A DNA stretch of 21,547 nucleotides from NCBI GenBank assembly GCA_964648365.1, contig CAZYLK010000098.1, positions 1 through 21,547 on the forward strand, read 5' to 3'. Positions 8,191 through 15,900 of this stretch are shown here, piece after piece. Source of the DNA: SURF-32 sp964648365 (GTDB taxonomy: Bacteria; Planctomycetota; Phycisphaerae; UBA1845). Each line of letters begins with the position of its first letter. The first letter of the stretch is position 1. Below the pieces are notes generated by a model. It was given only the letters and a program-made list of their open reading frames with translations. It had not been told where the DNA came from and ran no database searches. A program made the position numbers and the translations under genes.

Positions 8191-8569
8191 GCGCACATTC
8201 AGCACGAACGGTCTTCCACACCGGAGCAGATTCCGTCAAGACCAACTGCACGTCGCAACGGCGCGACATGCCATTTGCATCGCCGGCCGAACAATGGTAG
8301 AGTCCGGCTTGATGACTGCCACATCCTGACAATCCGTCGCGCCTCGCGGCCGTCCGGCTGAGCCATAGACGGTCTGCGCAGGCACATCTTTCATCCGAAT
8401 CACCGTGAGCGAGCAGGGCTGCCAGCGAGCCGCGGGCTTTAAGCCCGCTCGGACTCTCCGGCTTTGACTCGGCCGTGAATCGCGCACGGTGATTCAATCC
8501 GTCAATTCCAATTCCTGAATTTCACAGAAGTGGGAGGCGCCGTGTGCGCGCTCCCGGAGAAGCCGTGCG
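8191..8569. other. Intergenic region before rsgA
   Basis: This 379-base stretch holds no supported gene. It contains a palindromic repeat at 8432-8448 and, around it, the sequence context (GAGCGAGCAGGGCT and GCCAGCGAGCC) of a dispersed intergenic repeat type. CACCGTGAGCG (8401-8411) and CGCACGGTG (8482-8490) share an inverted CACCGTG/CACGGTG core that brackets the palindrome, suggesting a repeat unit of about 90 bases. Confidence 0.45.
8432..8448. repeat. Palindromic intergenic repeat (GCGGGCTT/AAGCCCGC)
   Basis: GCGGGCTT (8432-8439) and AAGCCCGC (8441-8448) are perfect 8-base arms around one T. The core GGCTT/AAGCC recurs in the palindromes at 9701 and 11797, so this is one of three related hairpins placed between genes. 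No T run follows, so it is not a clear terminator. Confidence 0.55.
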
Positions 8570-9679
8570 ATGAGCTTGTCAGAACTGGGTTGGACAGAGG
8601 ATCGGGCATCGGAGTTTGGATCGTACGCGCAGCGCGGCCTGGGCCCGGCGCGCGTGTGCCGGCAGGACCGGGCGGGATGGCTGGTCTGGACGGCGGATGG
8701 CATACGCCCGGCCGTCGTGGCGGGCCGAATGTGGCACGAGCAGGAGATCGGCGGCCACAACGACGGCCCGCGCGGAGGGCACAATCGCGACGCGGCCGGC
8801 AGCCCCGCCGTCGGCGACTGGGTGGCGGTTCAGCCGGGCGAACCGGCGGTGATTCACGCCGTGCTGCCGCGGACCAGCGCCTGCGTGCGCAAGAGCGCCG
8901 GCGCCGTCACGGCCGCCCAGGTCGTCGCGGCCAACGTGGACTGGCTGCTGCTGGTCAGCGGGCTGGACGGCGACTTCAACGTACGCCGCGTGGAGCGGTA
9001 TCTGACCTTCGCGTATCACAGCGGAGCGTCGCCGGTCATTGTGCTCAACAAGGCTGACCTGTGCGACGACCTGCCGCAGCATCTGGCGTGGATCGAAGAC
9101 GTCGCCATCGGCGTGCCGGTTCACGCCGTCTGTGCGACCGCGCTGGGCGAGGATCATGCGTTGCGAGCGTATCTGCAGCGTGGCAAGACGCTGGCGATGG
9201 TCGGCTCATCCGGCGTCGGCAAGTCGACGCTGATCAACGCGCTGCTGGGCGGCGACGTGCAGCGGACGGCCGCGGTTCGCAGCGATGACGATCGTGGGCG
9301 ACATACGACGACCCATCGTGAGTTATTCGTCCTGCCGGGCGGCGGCGTGCTCATCGACACGCCCGGGATGCGCGAGTTGCAGCTCTGGGCGGACGAGTCG
9401 TCGCTGGATGCGGCGTTCGCGGACGTCGACGCGCTCGCGGCCGAGTGCCGATTCTCGGATTGCCGCCACGAGCACGAGCCGGGCTGCGCCGTCGTCGCGG
9501 CGGTCGCGTCCGGCGACCTGCCGCCGGAACGCCTGGCGAGTTACCACAAGCTCCAGCGCGAGTTACGCCACTTGGAGCGTCGACAGGACCATCGCGCCCG
9601 TCTGGAGGAGGTGCGGCGCTGGAAGGTGATTCACAAGCAGATGCGCCGCCGGCCCATCAAGCGCTCGCGGCGGCAGTAG
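8570..9679 (+). CDS. rsgA: Small ribosomal subunit biogenesis GTPase RsgA
   Basis: This 369-residue circularly permuted GTPase (YjeQ/RsgA) acts in late maturation of the 30S subunit in the cytoplasm. An N-terminal OB-fold region (about 40-110, SPAVGDWVAVQPGEPAVIHAVLPR) precedes the permuted G motifs in the diagnostic order G4-G1-G3: NKAD at 160-163, GSSGVGKST at 212-220 and DTPG at 263-266. The C-terminal zinc knuckle C293, C298, H300, C306 has the spacing I recall for the E. coli enzyme. Helices with the RLASYHKLQREL motif follow, and a basic tail (RRRPIKRSRRQ) suits RNA contact. ATG 8570 has GGAG 10 bases upstream. The gene appears monocistronic. Confidence 0.95.
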   Translation: MSLSELGWTEDRASEFGSYAQRGLGPARVCRQDRAGWLVWTADGIRPAVVAGRMWHEQEIGGHNDGPRGGHNRDAAGSPAVGDWVAVQPGEPAVIHAVLPRTSACVRKSAGAVTAAQVVAANVDWLLLVSGLDGDFNVRRVERYLTFAYHSGASPVIVLNKADLCDDLPQHLAWIEDVAIGVPVHAVCATALGEDHALRAYLQRGKTLAMVGSSGVGKSTLINALLGGDVQRTAAVRSDDDRGRHTTTHRELFVLPGGGVLIDTPGMRELQLWADESSLDAAFADVDALAAECRFSDCRHEHEPGCAVVAAVASGDLPPERLASYHKLQRELRHLERRQDHRARLEEVRRWKVIHKQMRRRPIKRSRRQ

Positions 9680-9700
9680 CAGTGTGCGATAACCTCAGAG

Positions 9701-9720
9701 CCCCGGCTTTCAACCCGGGA
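9701..9720. repeat. CGGCTT-type hairpin after rsgA
   Basis: CCCGG (9702-9706) and CCGGG (9715-9719) flank CTTTCAAC. The sequence is an imperfect relative of the palindrome at 11797-11829, sharing CCCCGGCTT and TCAA. It lies 21 bases past the rsgA stop and could end transcription, although no T run follows directly. Confidence 0.4.
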
Positions 9721-9906
9721 GTCTTGGGGCGCACGACGTGACGGCGGATGAATTGCGGACGGGCAGTGAAGCGCCCTGAAGGAACCGCACTGCGCACCGG
9801 CGCCGCGCAGGGGCGCTCGTGCGCAACGGATCGGTACAGTGGGATCCCGCCGATCAGAACTTCAAGGCGACGCGTCTGGAATCCCGTGCCGCATCAGCGT
9901 GGGGCT

Positions 9907-10740
9907 TCACGAGGGACGCTGCTGCCTCTCTCGAAACCTGACAATAACGCGGGCCGGGATGCGGACCAGCGTTACGCCGAGGAACGCGAATGCGATGGCC
10001 GCGCCCACGCCGAAGATGACGACCAGGGGCACTGCCAGCGATCCACTGGCCAAGGCGCTAGCGAATACAAGCCAGAGCACGCTGCACACCCTTGCGCAGA
10101 GCGATGCATCCCGGCGCAGTTCTTCGTCACCCGCACGCCTGGCCAGATCCATCGCGTAGCTGGCAAAACTGCGCATGGTGATGAGGCCCGCCACGCCGAA
10201 CGGTCCCCCGAGAACGGCAAGCACCAGAGTCCCGATGCTCGCGGACCAGCGGAACGGCGCCCACGCCGCGGCCGCGAACAGCCCTACGGTCAGTGCCGTC
10301 GCGACCACTCCGGCCCGAATACGCCAACGCGGGCACATCCGTGGCTCCAGCCGGCCGCCTTCCGGCGTCGCGTAGAGCCAAAGCCCCGAGAGCAGTGCGA
10401 CAAAGGGCGCGCCGACCAGGACCAGGAGAAACCACACAGAAACACGCGATTCCGCCGCCACGGCCGCCAGGATGACGGCGATGACCTCGCCAATCAGCGA
10501 ATTTGCCGCAATGGCAGCTCCGAATTCAACCCGCCGTAGCCACGCCCGCGGCACATACCTCAGTGAATCGCCGGAGGTGGACTGCACTACCGGCGTACCG
10601 CACTCCGGACATCGCCCGTCACGCCGGAGCCCGCGGAGGTTGTAGCCGCACGTGCGACACGGCAGGCTGACCTCAAGAACGGTGTCGTGCTGCGCTTGCG
10701 GGTCTGTGTCGTGCAGTTCAATGCCTCGTGGAGCTTCCAT
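9907..10740 (-). CDS. Zinc-ribbon multi-pass membrane protein
   Basis: The 277-residue product opens with a soluble segment carrying a zinc ribbon: C28xxC31 GYNLRGL, 12 further residues, then C44PEC47G. About six hydrophobic helices follow (roughly 71-95, 99-122, 142-165, 170-190 and two within 219-265), and a basic tail (RFRERQQRPS). The CxxCGYxLRGL...CPECG head is widespread on uncharacterised planctomycete membrane proteins; I know of no assigned function. Its ATG lies 13 bases after the stop of the upstream minus-strand gene, so the two are probably co-transcribed. GGAG precedes the ATG by only two bases, so the start is slightly uncertain. A role anchoring or sensing for the two small soluble proteins upstream is inference. 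Confidence 0.75.
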   Translation of the reverse strand: MEAPRGIELHDTDPQAQHDTVLEVSLPCRTCGYNLRGLRRDGRCPECGTPVVQSTSGDSLRYVPRAWLRRVEFGAAIAANSLIGEVIAVILAAVAAESRVSVWFLLVLVGAPFVALLSGLWLYATPEGGRLEPRMCPRWRIRAGVVATALTVGLFAAAAWAPFRWSASIGTLVLAVLGGPFGVAGLITMRSFASYAMDLARRAGDEELRRDASLCARVCSVLWLVFASALASGSLAVPLVVIFGVGAAIAFAFLGVTLVRIPARVIVRFRERQQRPS

Positions 10741-10752
10741 GGCTCCGACCGG

Positions 10753-11172
10753 TCAAGCCGGTTCCGGTTCCGGCTCCAACTCAACGGCATCGTCGGATGC
10801 GTGTATCAGCACCATCTGCATCACGTTCTGGTAGGCGGGCTTTGCGCCCAGCGGATCCGGCGCCACGTGCAACAGCGAAGTCACCACGGCCTTGAGGTTG
10901 ATCTTCCAGCGGTCGGGACGCACCATGCACTGGAGGTGCAACTGATCGAAGCGGCTCAGCAGGGTACGGATGTTCTTGAGCTTGAAACCGACCAGCCGCT
11001 GGTCGTCAGTCGCGTAATAGACCGTGAGCCAGCAGTCGACTCGGTCCGCCACGTGCTCTGCGTTTTCGAAATAATAGTAAAGGCAGTCGCCGGCGGGCGA
11101 GTGAAAGGGCCGCGATTCGAACGCGGGGGCCGGCTCTGCCAGCAGTGCTGCGATGTCTAGTTTTTCGGCCAT
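10753..11172 (-). CDS. Small soluble protein, function unknown (pair member 2)
   Basis: The 139-residue product starts MAEKLDIAALLAEP. It carries a compact core, DCLYYYFENAEHVADRVDCWLTVYYATDDQRLVGFKLKNIRTLL, near residues 28-72. Strands with a conserved aspartate, a two-strand turn and then an LVGFKLKNI strand are reminiscent of small DUF2283-like domains, but I cannot assign a family. The tail is acidic (ELEPEPEPEPA type). Its start overlaps the upstream gene by 16 bases (11157-11172), a typical operon junction. The frame extends upstream to 11328, but that segment overlaps the neighbour and is Arg/Cys-rich without a domain, so I take ATG 11172. No signal peptide or membrane segment is present. 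Confidence 0.65.
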   Translation of the reverse strand: MAEKLDIAALLAEPAPAFESRPFHSPAGDCLYYYFENAEHVADRVDCWLTVYYATDDQRLVGFKLKNIRTLLSRFDQLHLQCMVRPDRWKINLKAVVTSLLHVAPDPLGAKPAYQNVMQMVLIHASDDAVELEPEPEPA

Positions 11173-11600
11173 ACCTGACGCCTGAACCTTGTTTCCCAAA
11201 ACCTCGGCTTGTCGGGCTCCTCCGCATCTGCGTCGTACCAATCCCAGCCGATGATGATAAGGTCGGCACTTGCGAAGACGCAGAAAACACCCGGCCGCTG
11301 GACGACTCGTGGCGAACCGCAGATGCAAAGCCCGCTCGACTCGGGAAGCGAATCAAAGTGCTCCGGATGGCCCAGTTCGGTGTAGTGAACCTCTCGGATC
11401 CCCTCGAACGCCGTAACGGGCCGTTTGAGAACCTCCGGCACGCAGCGCAGGTCGACCTCCGTCTTTACGGTAGGCGCATACTTGCGGAACCGTTCGAACT
11501 CGCTGATCGAGAGCCTGTAGATCGCCTTCTCGCCGCTTCTCGGGTCCAGGCCCTGAATCTCAGCGTAACCGCGTCTGGGAGATTGGCTGCCGGAACCCAT
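11157..11600 (-). CDS. Small soluble protein, function unknown (pair member 1)
   Basis: The 147-residue product reads as a single globular domain: IYRLSISEFERFRKY, then VDLRCVPEVLKRPVTAFEGIRE, GLCICGSPRVV, GVFCVFASADLIIIGWDWYDAD and a C-terminal WETRFRRQVWPK. The pattern 'calculated basic residue, FEGIRE, CxCGxP, strand, W-x-W...RF...VW' gives me the impression of a conserved bacterial family of small proteins, but I cannot name it. It has no signal peptide. It is the first gene of a three-gene minus-strand unit, overlapping the next gene by 16 bases. Two tightly overlapping small soluble genes resemble toxin-antitoxin or effector-immunity pairs, but no catalytic motif proves this. The ribosome site is weak (GACGG near the ATG). 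Confidence 0.6.
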   Translation of the reverse strand: MGSGSQSPRRGYAEIQGLDPRSGEKAIYRLSISEFERFRKYAPTVKTEVDLRCVPEVLKRPVTAFEGIREVHYTELGHPEHFDSLPESSGLCICGSPRVVQRPGVFCVFASADLIIIGWDWYDADAEEPDKPRFWETRFRRQVWPKN

Positions 11601-11796
11601 CCGTCGCGCGTGCCGTCACAAGCTCAAATCGCAGGCAGCCGATCCGCTACGGCTCTCCCACCATCATAGCGACGACAGGGCCGCCGTTCCAGCAGGCCCC
11701 CGCAGGCCTCCCAAGCGGGCACGCGGGAGTTCCATCACGCCACAGTACTCGGGCGGTGGAGCGGGGTGAAGCGCCATCGCGGTCAAACCCCGTCAA

Positions 11797-11829
11797 ACCC
11801 CGGCTTGAAAGCAGCTTTCAAGCCGGGGT
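11797..11829. repeat. Near-perfect long hairpin, CCCCGGCTTGAAAGC arms
   Basis: CCCCGGCTTGAAAGC (11798-11812) and GCTTTCAAGCCGGGG (11814-11828) pair perfectly around a single A, with A-T pairing at the outer edge (11797, 11829). This is a 16-base-pair hairpin with almost no loop. It shares CCCCGGCTT with the element at 9701 and GGCTT/AAGCC with that at 8432. It looks like an intergenic repeat element rather than a classical terminator. Confidence 0.7.
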
Positions 11830-11867
11830 CTGCAGGCAGCATGATCCGGTCTTGGAGCACCGACGTG

Positions 11868-11896
11868 TCGACGAATGATCGGAGGCATGATATAAT
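11868..11896 (+). promoter_or_regulatory. Promoter of the toxin-antitoxin locus
   Basis: A perfect -10 box TATAAT (11891-11896) lies 17 bases after TCGACG (11868-11873, four of six -35 bases). Transcription would start near 11903, which rules out the in-frame GTG at 11900 as a practical start. It supports ATG 11948 with GGAGGG at 11939-11944. Confidence 0.65.
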
Positions 11897-11947
11897 AGTG
11901 TGGAGAACTGGCAGGTAGCCGCGCCCCATCGGGATGACGGAGGGCTT

Positions 11948-12208
11948 ATGTTGGTCGTCAAAGTAACCGGCATACTACACGGGAATCGTATCGATCTGGA
12001 TCGGGCCGTCACCGACCTGCCGAGCGGCTCGCAAGTGGACGTCGTGGTCGCGTTACGCGAGCGTACTGTCGCGCAGGAGAACGAACTGCTGGATCAGCTC
12101 TGCGGATCGTGGTCGGACGACTTAAGCCTCGGGCCGATCTTCGAGGAGATCCTCCGCCATCGCGGGCGGGACCAGGGACGGACAACGACGCTGAATGGTC
12201 CATCTTGA
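11948..12208 (+). CDS. Antitoxin of a PIN-toxin (VapBC-type) pair
   Basis: The 86-residue product begins MLVVKVTGILHGNRIDLDRAVTDLPSGSQVDVVVAL. This is the small beta-barrel opening (strand, xGxxHGNxIxLDxxxxLPxGxxVxV) seen in VapB-type antitoxins of the AbrB-like or AF2212-like kind. A helical tail, ENELLDQLCGSWSDDLSLGPIFEEILRHR, would wrap the toxin. Placement supports the role: the next gene is a PIN-domain toxin whose ATG lies inside this gene (14-base overlap). It has its own promoter and a GGAGGG ribosome site, and such antitoxins normally repress their own promoter. Since the toxin is frameshifted, this may be a surviving antitoxin alone. Confidence 0.8.
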   Translation: MLVVKVTGILHGNRIDLDRAVTDLPSGSQVDVVVALRERTVAQENELLDQLCGSWSDDLSLGPIFEEILRHRGRDQGRTTTLNGPS

Positions 12209-12586
12209 TACCGACATCGTCATCGCCTACCTGAACGGCAACCGCGATGTGGCTGAACGCTTGCGCGCGAGCCGACCGGGTGCGGGGGTCAGCACGCTGG
12301 TCGTGGGTGAACTGCTGTTCGGCGCCAAAGTCTCCAAACGCGCGGAAGAAAACCGAACGAAGGTGTCGGCGTTTCTGACGCTGGTCGATATCGTCCCTTC
12401 GACGAACGCTGTGCGGCTGTGTTCGCTGACATCAAGGCCGACCTCCGCCGGCTTGGCAGGCCGACCGGTGAAGTGGACGCCCTGATCGCTGCTTCCGCGA
12501 TGGCCTGCGGTGCTACGCTGATTACGCATAATCAACGGCACTACGAGAACATCTCCGGGCTGCGCTGGGAGGACTGGCTGGAGTAG
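12195..12586 (+). pseudogene. PIN-domain toxin (VapC-like), frameshifted
   Basis: From ATG 12195 the frame encodes the N-terminal part of a PIN ribonuclease: MVHLDTDIVIAYLNG with the first catalytic aspartates, then STLVVGELLFGAK with the conserved glutamate, and LTLVDIVPSTNAV. It then goes off into a spurious tail ending at 12485. The missing half is present one frame over, from about 12416 to the stop at 12584-12586: AAVFADIKADLRRLGRPTGEVDALIAASAM...GATLITHNQRHYENISGLRWEDW, with the third catalytic aspartate in EVDALIAA. One missing base near 12405-12420 explains the break. Intact length would be about 130 residues, normal for VapC. Either the toxin is inactivated or the read carries a one-base error. 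Confidence 0.85.
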
Positions 12587-12756
12587 CCGGCGCGGGTCTG
12601 CGTGGCGGACGATGCGTCGCCCGCCTTGGCTACCACGGCGGACGCGGCGGCAACCCGTCTGGCGCGGTCGATAGCTGAGGATGCCGGTGGCGCGGCCTTC
12701 GATCCGCGCTCCGACCCACCAACACCCCCGGCGCCAAGCAAAGCCGCTGGCCGCGG

Positions 12757-12785
12757 TTTACACATCACGTGCCCTGGCGTATCAT
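12757..12785 (+). promoter_or_regulatory. metH promoter
   Basis: TTTACA (12757-12762, five of six -35 bases), an exact 17-base spacer and TATCAT (12780-12785, five of six -10 bases) form the best sigma-70-type promoter in the window. Predicted start is near 12792. Confidence 0.65.
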
Positions 12786-12788
12786 GCT

Positions 12789-12803
12789 GGTCGTATTACG
12801 ACC
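12789..12803. promoter_or_regulatory. Possible operator at the metH transcription start
   Basis: GGTCGT (12789-12794) and ACGACC (12798-12803) form a perfect inverted repeat with ATT between. It begins four bases after the -10 box, a position where a bound repressor would block the polymerase. The regulator is unknown. Confidence 0.35.
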
Positions 12804-12949
12804 CAGCGCCGCCTCCGGCACCGCATCCCGTCCGCCCCCGACTCGCTCCGCGGAACCTGTACGTCGATAAATGGTGTGGGACGGGTATGCCCAGCATCGA
12901 GCGGCTTTGACGGGTCGGCCTCCCGTGATTATCGGAGACTTTAAGCATC

Positions 12950-15900
12950 ATGCCGAACATCCTGGAAATCGCCCGCGAGCGCGTCCTCGTCTTCGACGGG
13001 GCGATGGGGACGGCCGTACAGGCCGCGGACCTGTCGCTCGACGACTATATGGGCCACGAGAACTGCACCGACGTCGTGACCGACACCCGGCCCGACCTCA
13101 TCCGCGATGTTCATCGAGCGTACCTCTCGGTCGGCTGCGACGCGGTCATGTCGAATACGTTCGGGGCCAACAAGATCGTCCTCGGCGAGTTCGGCTTGCA
13201 GGATCGCACCGTCGAGTTGAACCGGCGATCGGTCGAACTGGCCCGTGAGGTGATCGCCGAGTTCAGTTCGGTCCGCCAGCCGCGGTTCGTCATCGGCTCG
13301 ATGGGGCCGGGCACCAAGCTGCCGACGCTGGGGCAGACCACGTGGGACGCGCTGGTCGACAGCTATTCCGCCCAGGCGCGCGGGCTGATCGAGGGCGGCG
13401 TGGATGCGTTTCTGGTCGAAACCTGCCAGGACATCCTCCAGGCCAAGTCGGCCGTGGTCGCGTGCATCGATGCGATGAAGGCGGCCGGAGTCGAGATTCC
13501 GATCTTCACCACTGTCACGGTCGAGACGACCGGCACGATGCTGGTCGGTACGGAGATCGGCGCGGCGCTGACGGCGCTGGAAGCCTACCCGGAAATCAAA
13601 GCGATCGGCCTGAACTGCGCCACCGGCCCGCAGGAGATGAGCGATTACGTTCGCTTCCTGAGCCGTCACAGCGATCGGATGTTGCTCATCCAGCCGAACG
13701 CCGGGCTCCCGCAGCTTGTCGACGGCAAGCCGCACTATGCCCTGACGCCACGGGAACTGTCTCGCTGGCTTCTTGAGTTCATCGAGCAGGACGGCGTGAA
13801 CATGGTCGGCGGCTGCTGCGGCACGACGCCTCAGCATCTTGCGGCCGTTGTGGATGCCGTGGGCACGCGAAAGCCGGTCGCCCGCAAGTGGCGGAGCGAG
13901 CCGAGCGTTTCCAGCGTCTATCAATCCGTCACCATCCGACAGGACAACGACATTCTCGCCATCGGCGAGCGGACCAACGCGAACGGCTCGAAAAAGTTCC
14001 GCGAACTCCTCGCGGCCGGCGACATCGACGGCATGGTCCGCATGGGCCGCGAGCAGGTGCAGCACGGCAGCCACTGCCTGGACGTCTGCGCCGCGTACGT
14101 CGGCCGCGATGAAGTGGCCGACATGACCGGCCTGCTGAAGCGGTTTGTCACCGATGTGACCGTGCCGCTGGTGATCGACAGCACGGAGGTCAACGTGCTG
14201 GAGGCGTCGCTGAAACTGGCCGGCGGGCGCTGCATCATCAACTCGATCAACCTGGAAGACGGCGAGGAGAAGCTCGACCGCATCTGCCAATTGGCAAGGC
14301 GGCATGGGGCGGCGCTCATCGCGCTGACCATCGACGAAGAGGGCATGGCCAAGACGGCCGATCGGAAACTGGCTGTCGCCAAGCGCATTCACGACCTCGT
14401 CGTCAATCGCCACGGCCTCAAGCCCGGCGATCTGATCTTCGACCCGCTGACGTTTACAATCTGCACCGGCAACGAGGACGATCGCAAGCTGGCGCTGGAG
14501 ACGCTCGACGGCATCGCCGCGATCAAGGCGGAACTGCCAGGCGTTCACTTCGTGCTGGGTGTGTCGAACGTCAGCTTTGGTGTGCGTCCGCCGGTGCGGC
14601 GCGTGCTCAACAGCGTCTTCCTGCACCACGCCCGGGAGCGCGGCCTCGACGCGGCGATCATCCACGTCGCCGGCATCGAGCCGCTGTTCAAGATCGCCGA
14701 GAACCACCGCAAGCTGGCCGAAGACCTCGTCTTCGACCGCCGTCGCGAGGGATACGACCCGCTGCAATTGCTGCTGGCGGAGCTTGCGGATCAGCAGACG
14801 ACCGAAACAAAGACGAAAGAGCGCCCGAAGGACGTGCGCGAGCGGCTCAAGCGGCGCATCATCGACGGCGATCGCGTCGACCTGGAAGACGATCTCGACG
14901 AGGCGATGCAGACCTACCAGCCGCTGGAGATCATCAACGACATTCTGCTGGACGGCATGAAAGTGGTCGGCGACCTGTTCGGCGCCGGGCAGATGCAGCT
15001 TCCGTTCGTCTTGCAGTCGGCCGAGACGATGAAGGCGGCCGTTAAGCATCTCGAACCGTTCATGGAGCGCATCGAAGGGCAGTCGAAGGGCAAGATCGTG
15101 CTGGCCACGGTTCGCGGCGACGTACACGACATCGGCAAGAACCTGGTCGACATTATCCTGACGAACAACGGCTACCAGGTGTACAACATCGGCATCAAGC
15201 AGCCGATCAACACGATCATCGAGGCGTTCAACGAGCACAAGGCGGACGCCATCGGCATGAGCGGCCTGCTGGTCAAGTCGACCGTCGTGATGCGCGAAAA
15301 CCTGCCCGTGCTCAACGAGCGTGGCATCGCGGCGCCCGTCATTCTGGGTGGGGCGGCGCTGACGCGGAAGTACGTCGAGGACGATCTGCGGCCGGAGTAC
15401 GGCGGAGCGCTTTTCTACGCGAAGGACGCCTTCGACGGGCTTCGGCTGATGGATCGGATCATGGCCGGGGAGTTCCGCACGAGTGCGCCTGCGCCGGTCA
15501 AGCGTCCCGAGCCGGTGGGCGTGGGCGGGCCGGGCGAGCGTTTTGGCGCGGGCGACGATGACGGTATCGACGGGCGGGACGCTGATGCATCAATCCCCGA
15601 GCCGCCGACGGCGGACGACCGCTCGCGCGGCGAGGACGGCCCAAAGAGGCCGCCGATCGCGCCGATCTCGGACATTTCGCGCACGGAGCCGGTGCCGCAG
15701 CCGCCATTCTGGGGCGCCCGCGTCATCGAGCAGATCGACGTCAAGGCGCCACTGTCATACATCAACGAAAACATGCTCTTCCAGGTGCAGTGGGGATATC
15801 GCAAGGCCCGCCGCTCGCCGGAAGATTTCGCCCGCTACATCAACGATGAGGTCCGGCCGATCTACCGCAAGCTGGTTGAGCAGTGCGAACGCGAGGAGAT

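Larger units (their letters stand above)
11601..11947. other. Intergenic region between divergent small-gene loci
   Basis: This 347-base stretch lies between the minus-strand three-gene cluster and the plus-strand antitoxin gene. It contains a 10-base direct repeat, GTCAAACCCC (11782-11791 and 11792-11801), running into a long palindrome, and then the antitoxin promoter. No protein-coding frame is supported. Confidence 0.5.
12587..12949. other. Intergenic region with the metH promoter and leader
   Basis: This 363-base stretch holds no supported gene. It carries a good promoter (12757-12785), an inverted repeat at the predicted transcript start, and a leader of about 160 bases before metH. 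I looked for a cobalamin or S-adenosylhomocysteine riboswitch, which often precede metH, and could not recognise conserved boxes of either. Confidence 0.5.

Noticed and set aside
11900..11947. GTG at 11900 as start of the antitoxin
   Set aside because: It lies three bases after the TATAAT box, at or before the expected transcript start; ATG 11948 has a GGAGGG site.
12790..12949. Cobalamin or S-adenosylhomocysteine riboswitch in the metH leader
   Set aside because: No conserved box of either class could be recognised by eye; a covariance search would be decisive.
12941..15238. A 765-residue open frame on the minus strand opposite metH
   Set aside because: It mirrors the metH codon pattern in GC-rich DNA, is rich in Arg, His, Asp and Val without domain motifs, and MetH on the other strand is beyond doubt.
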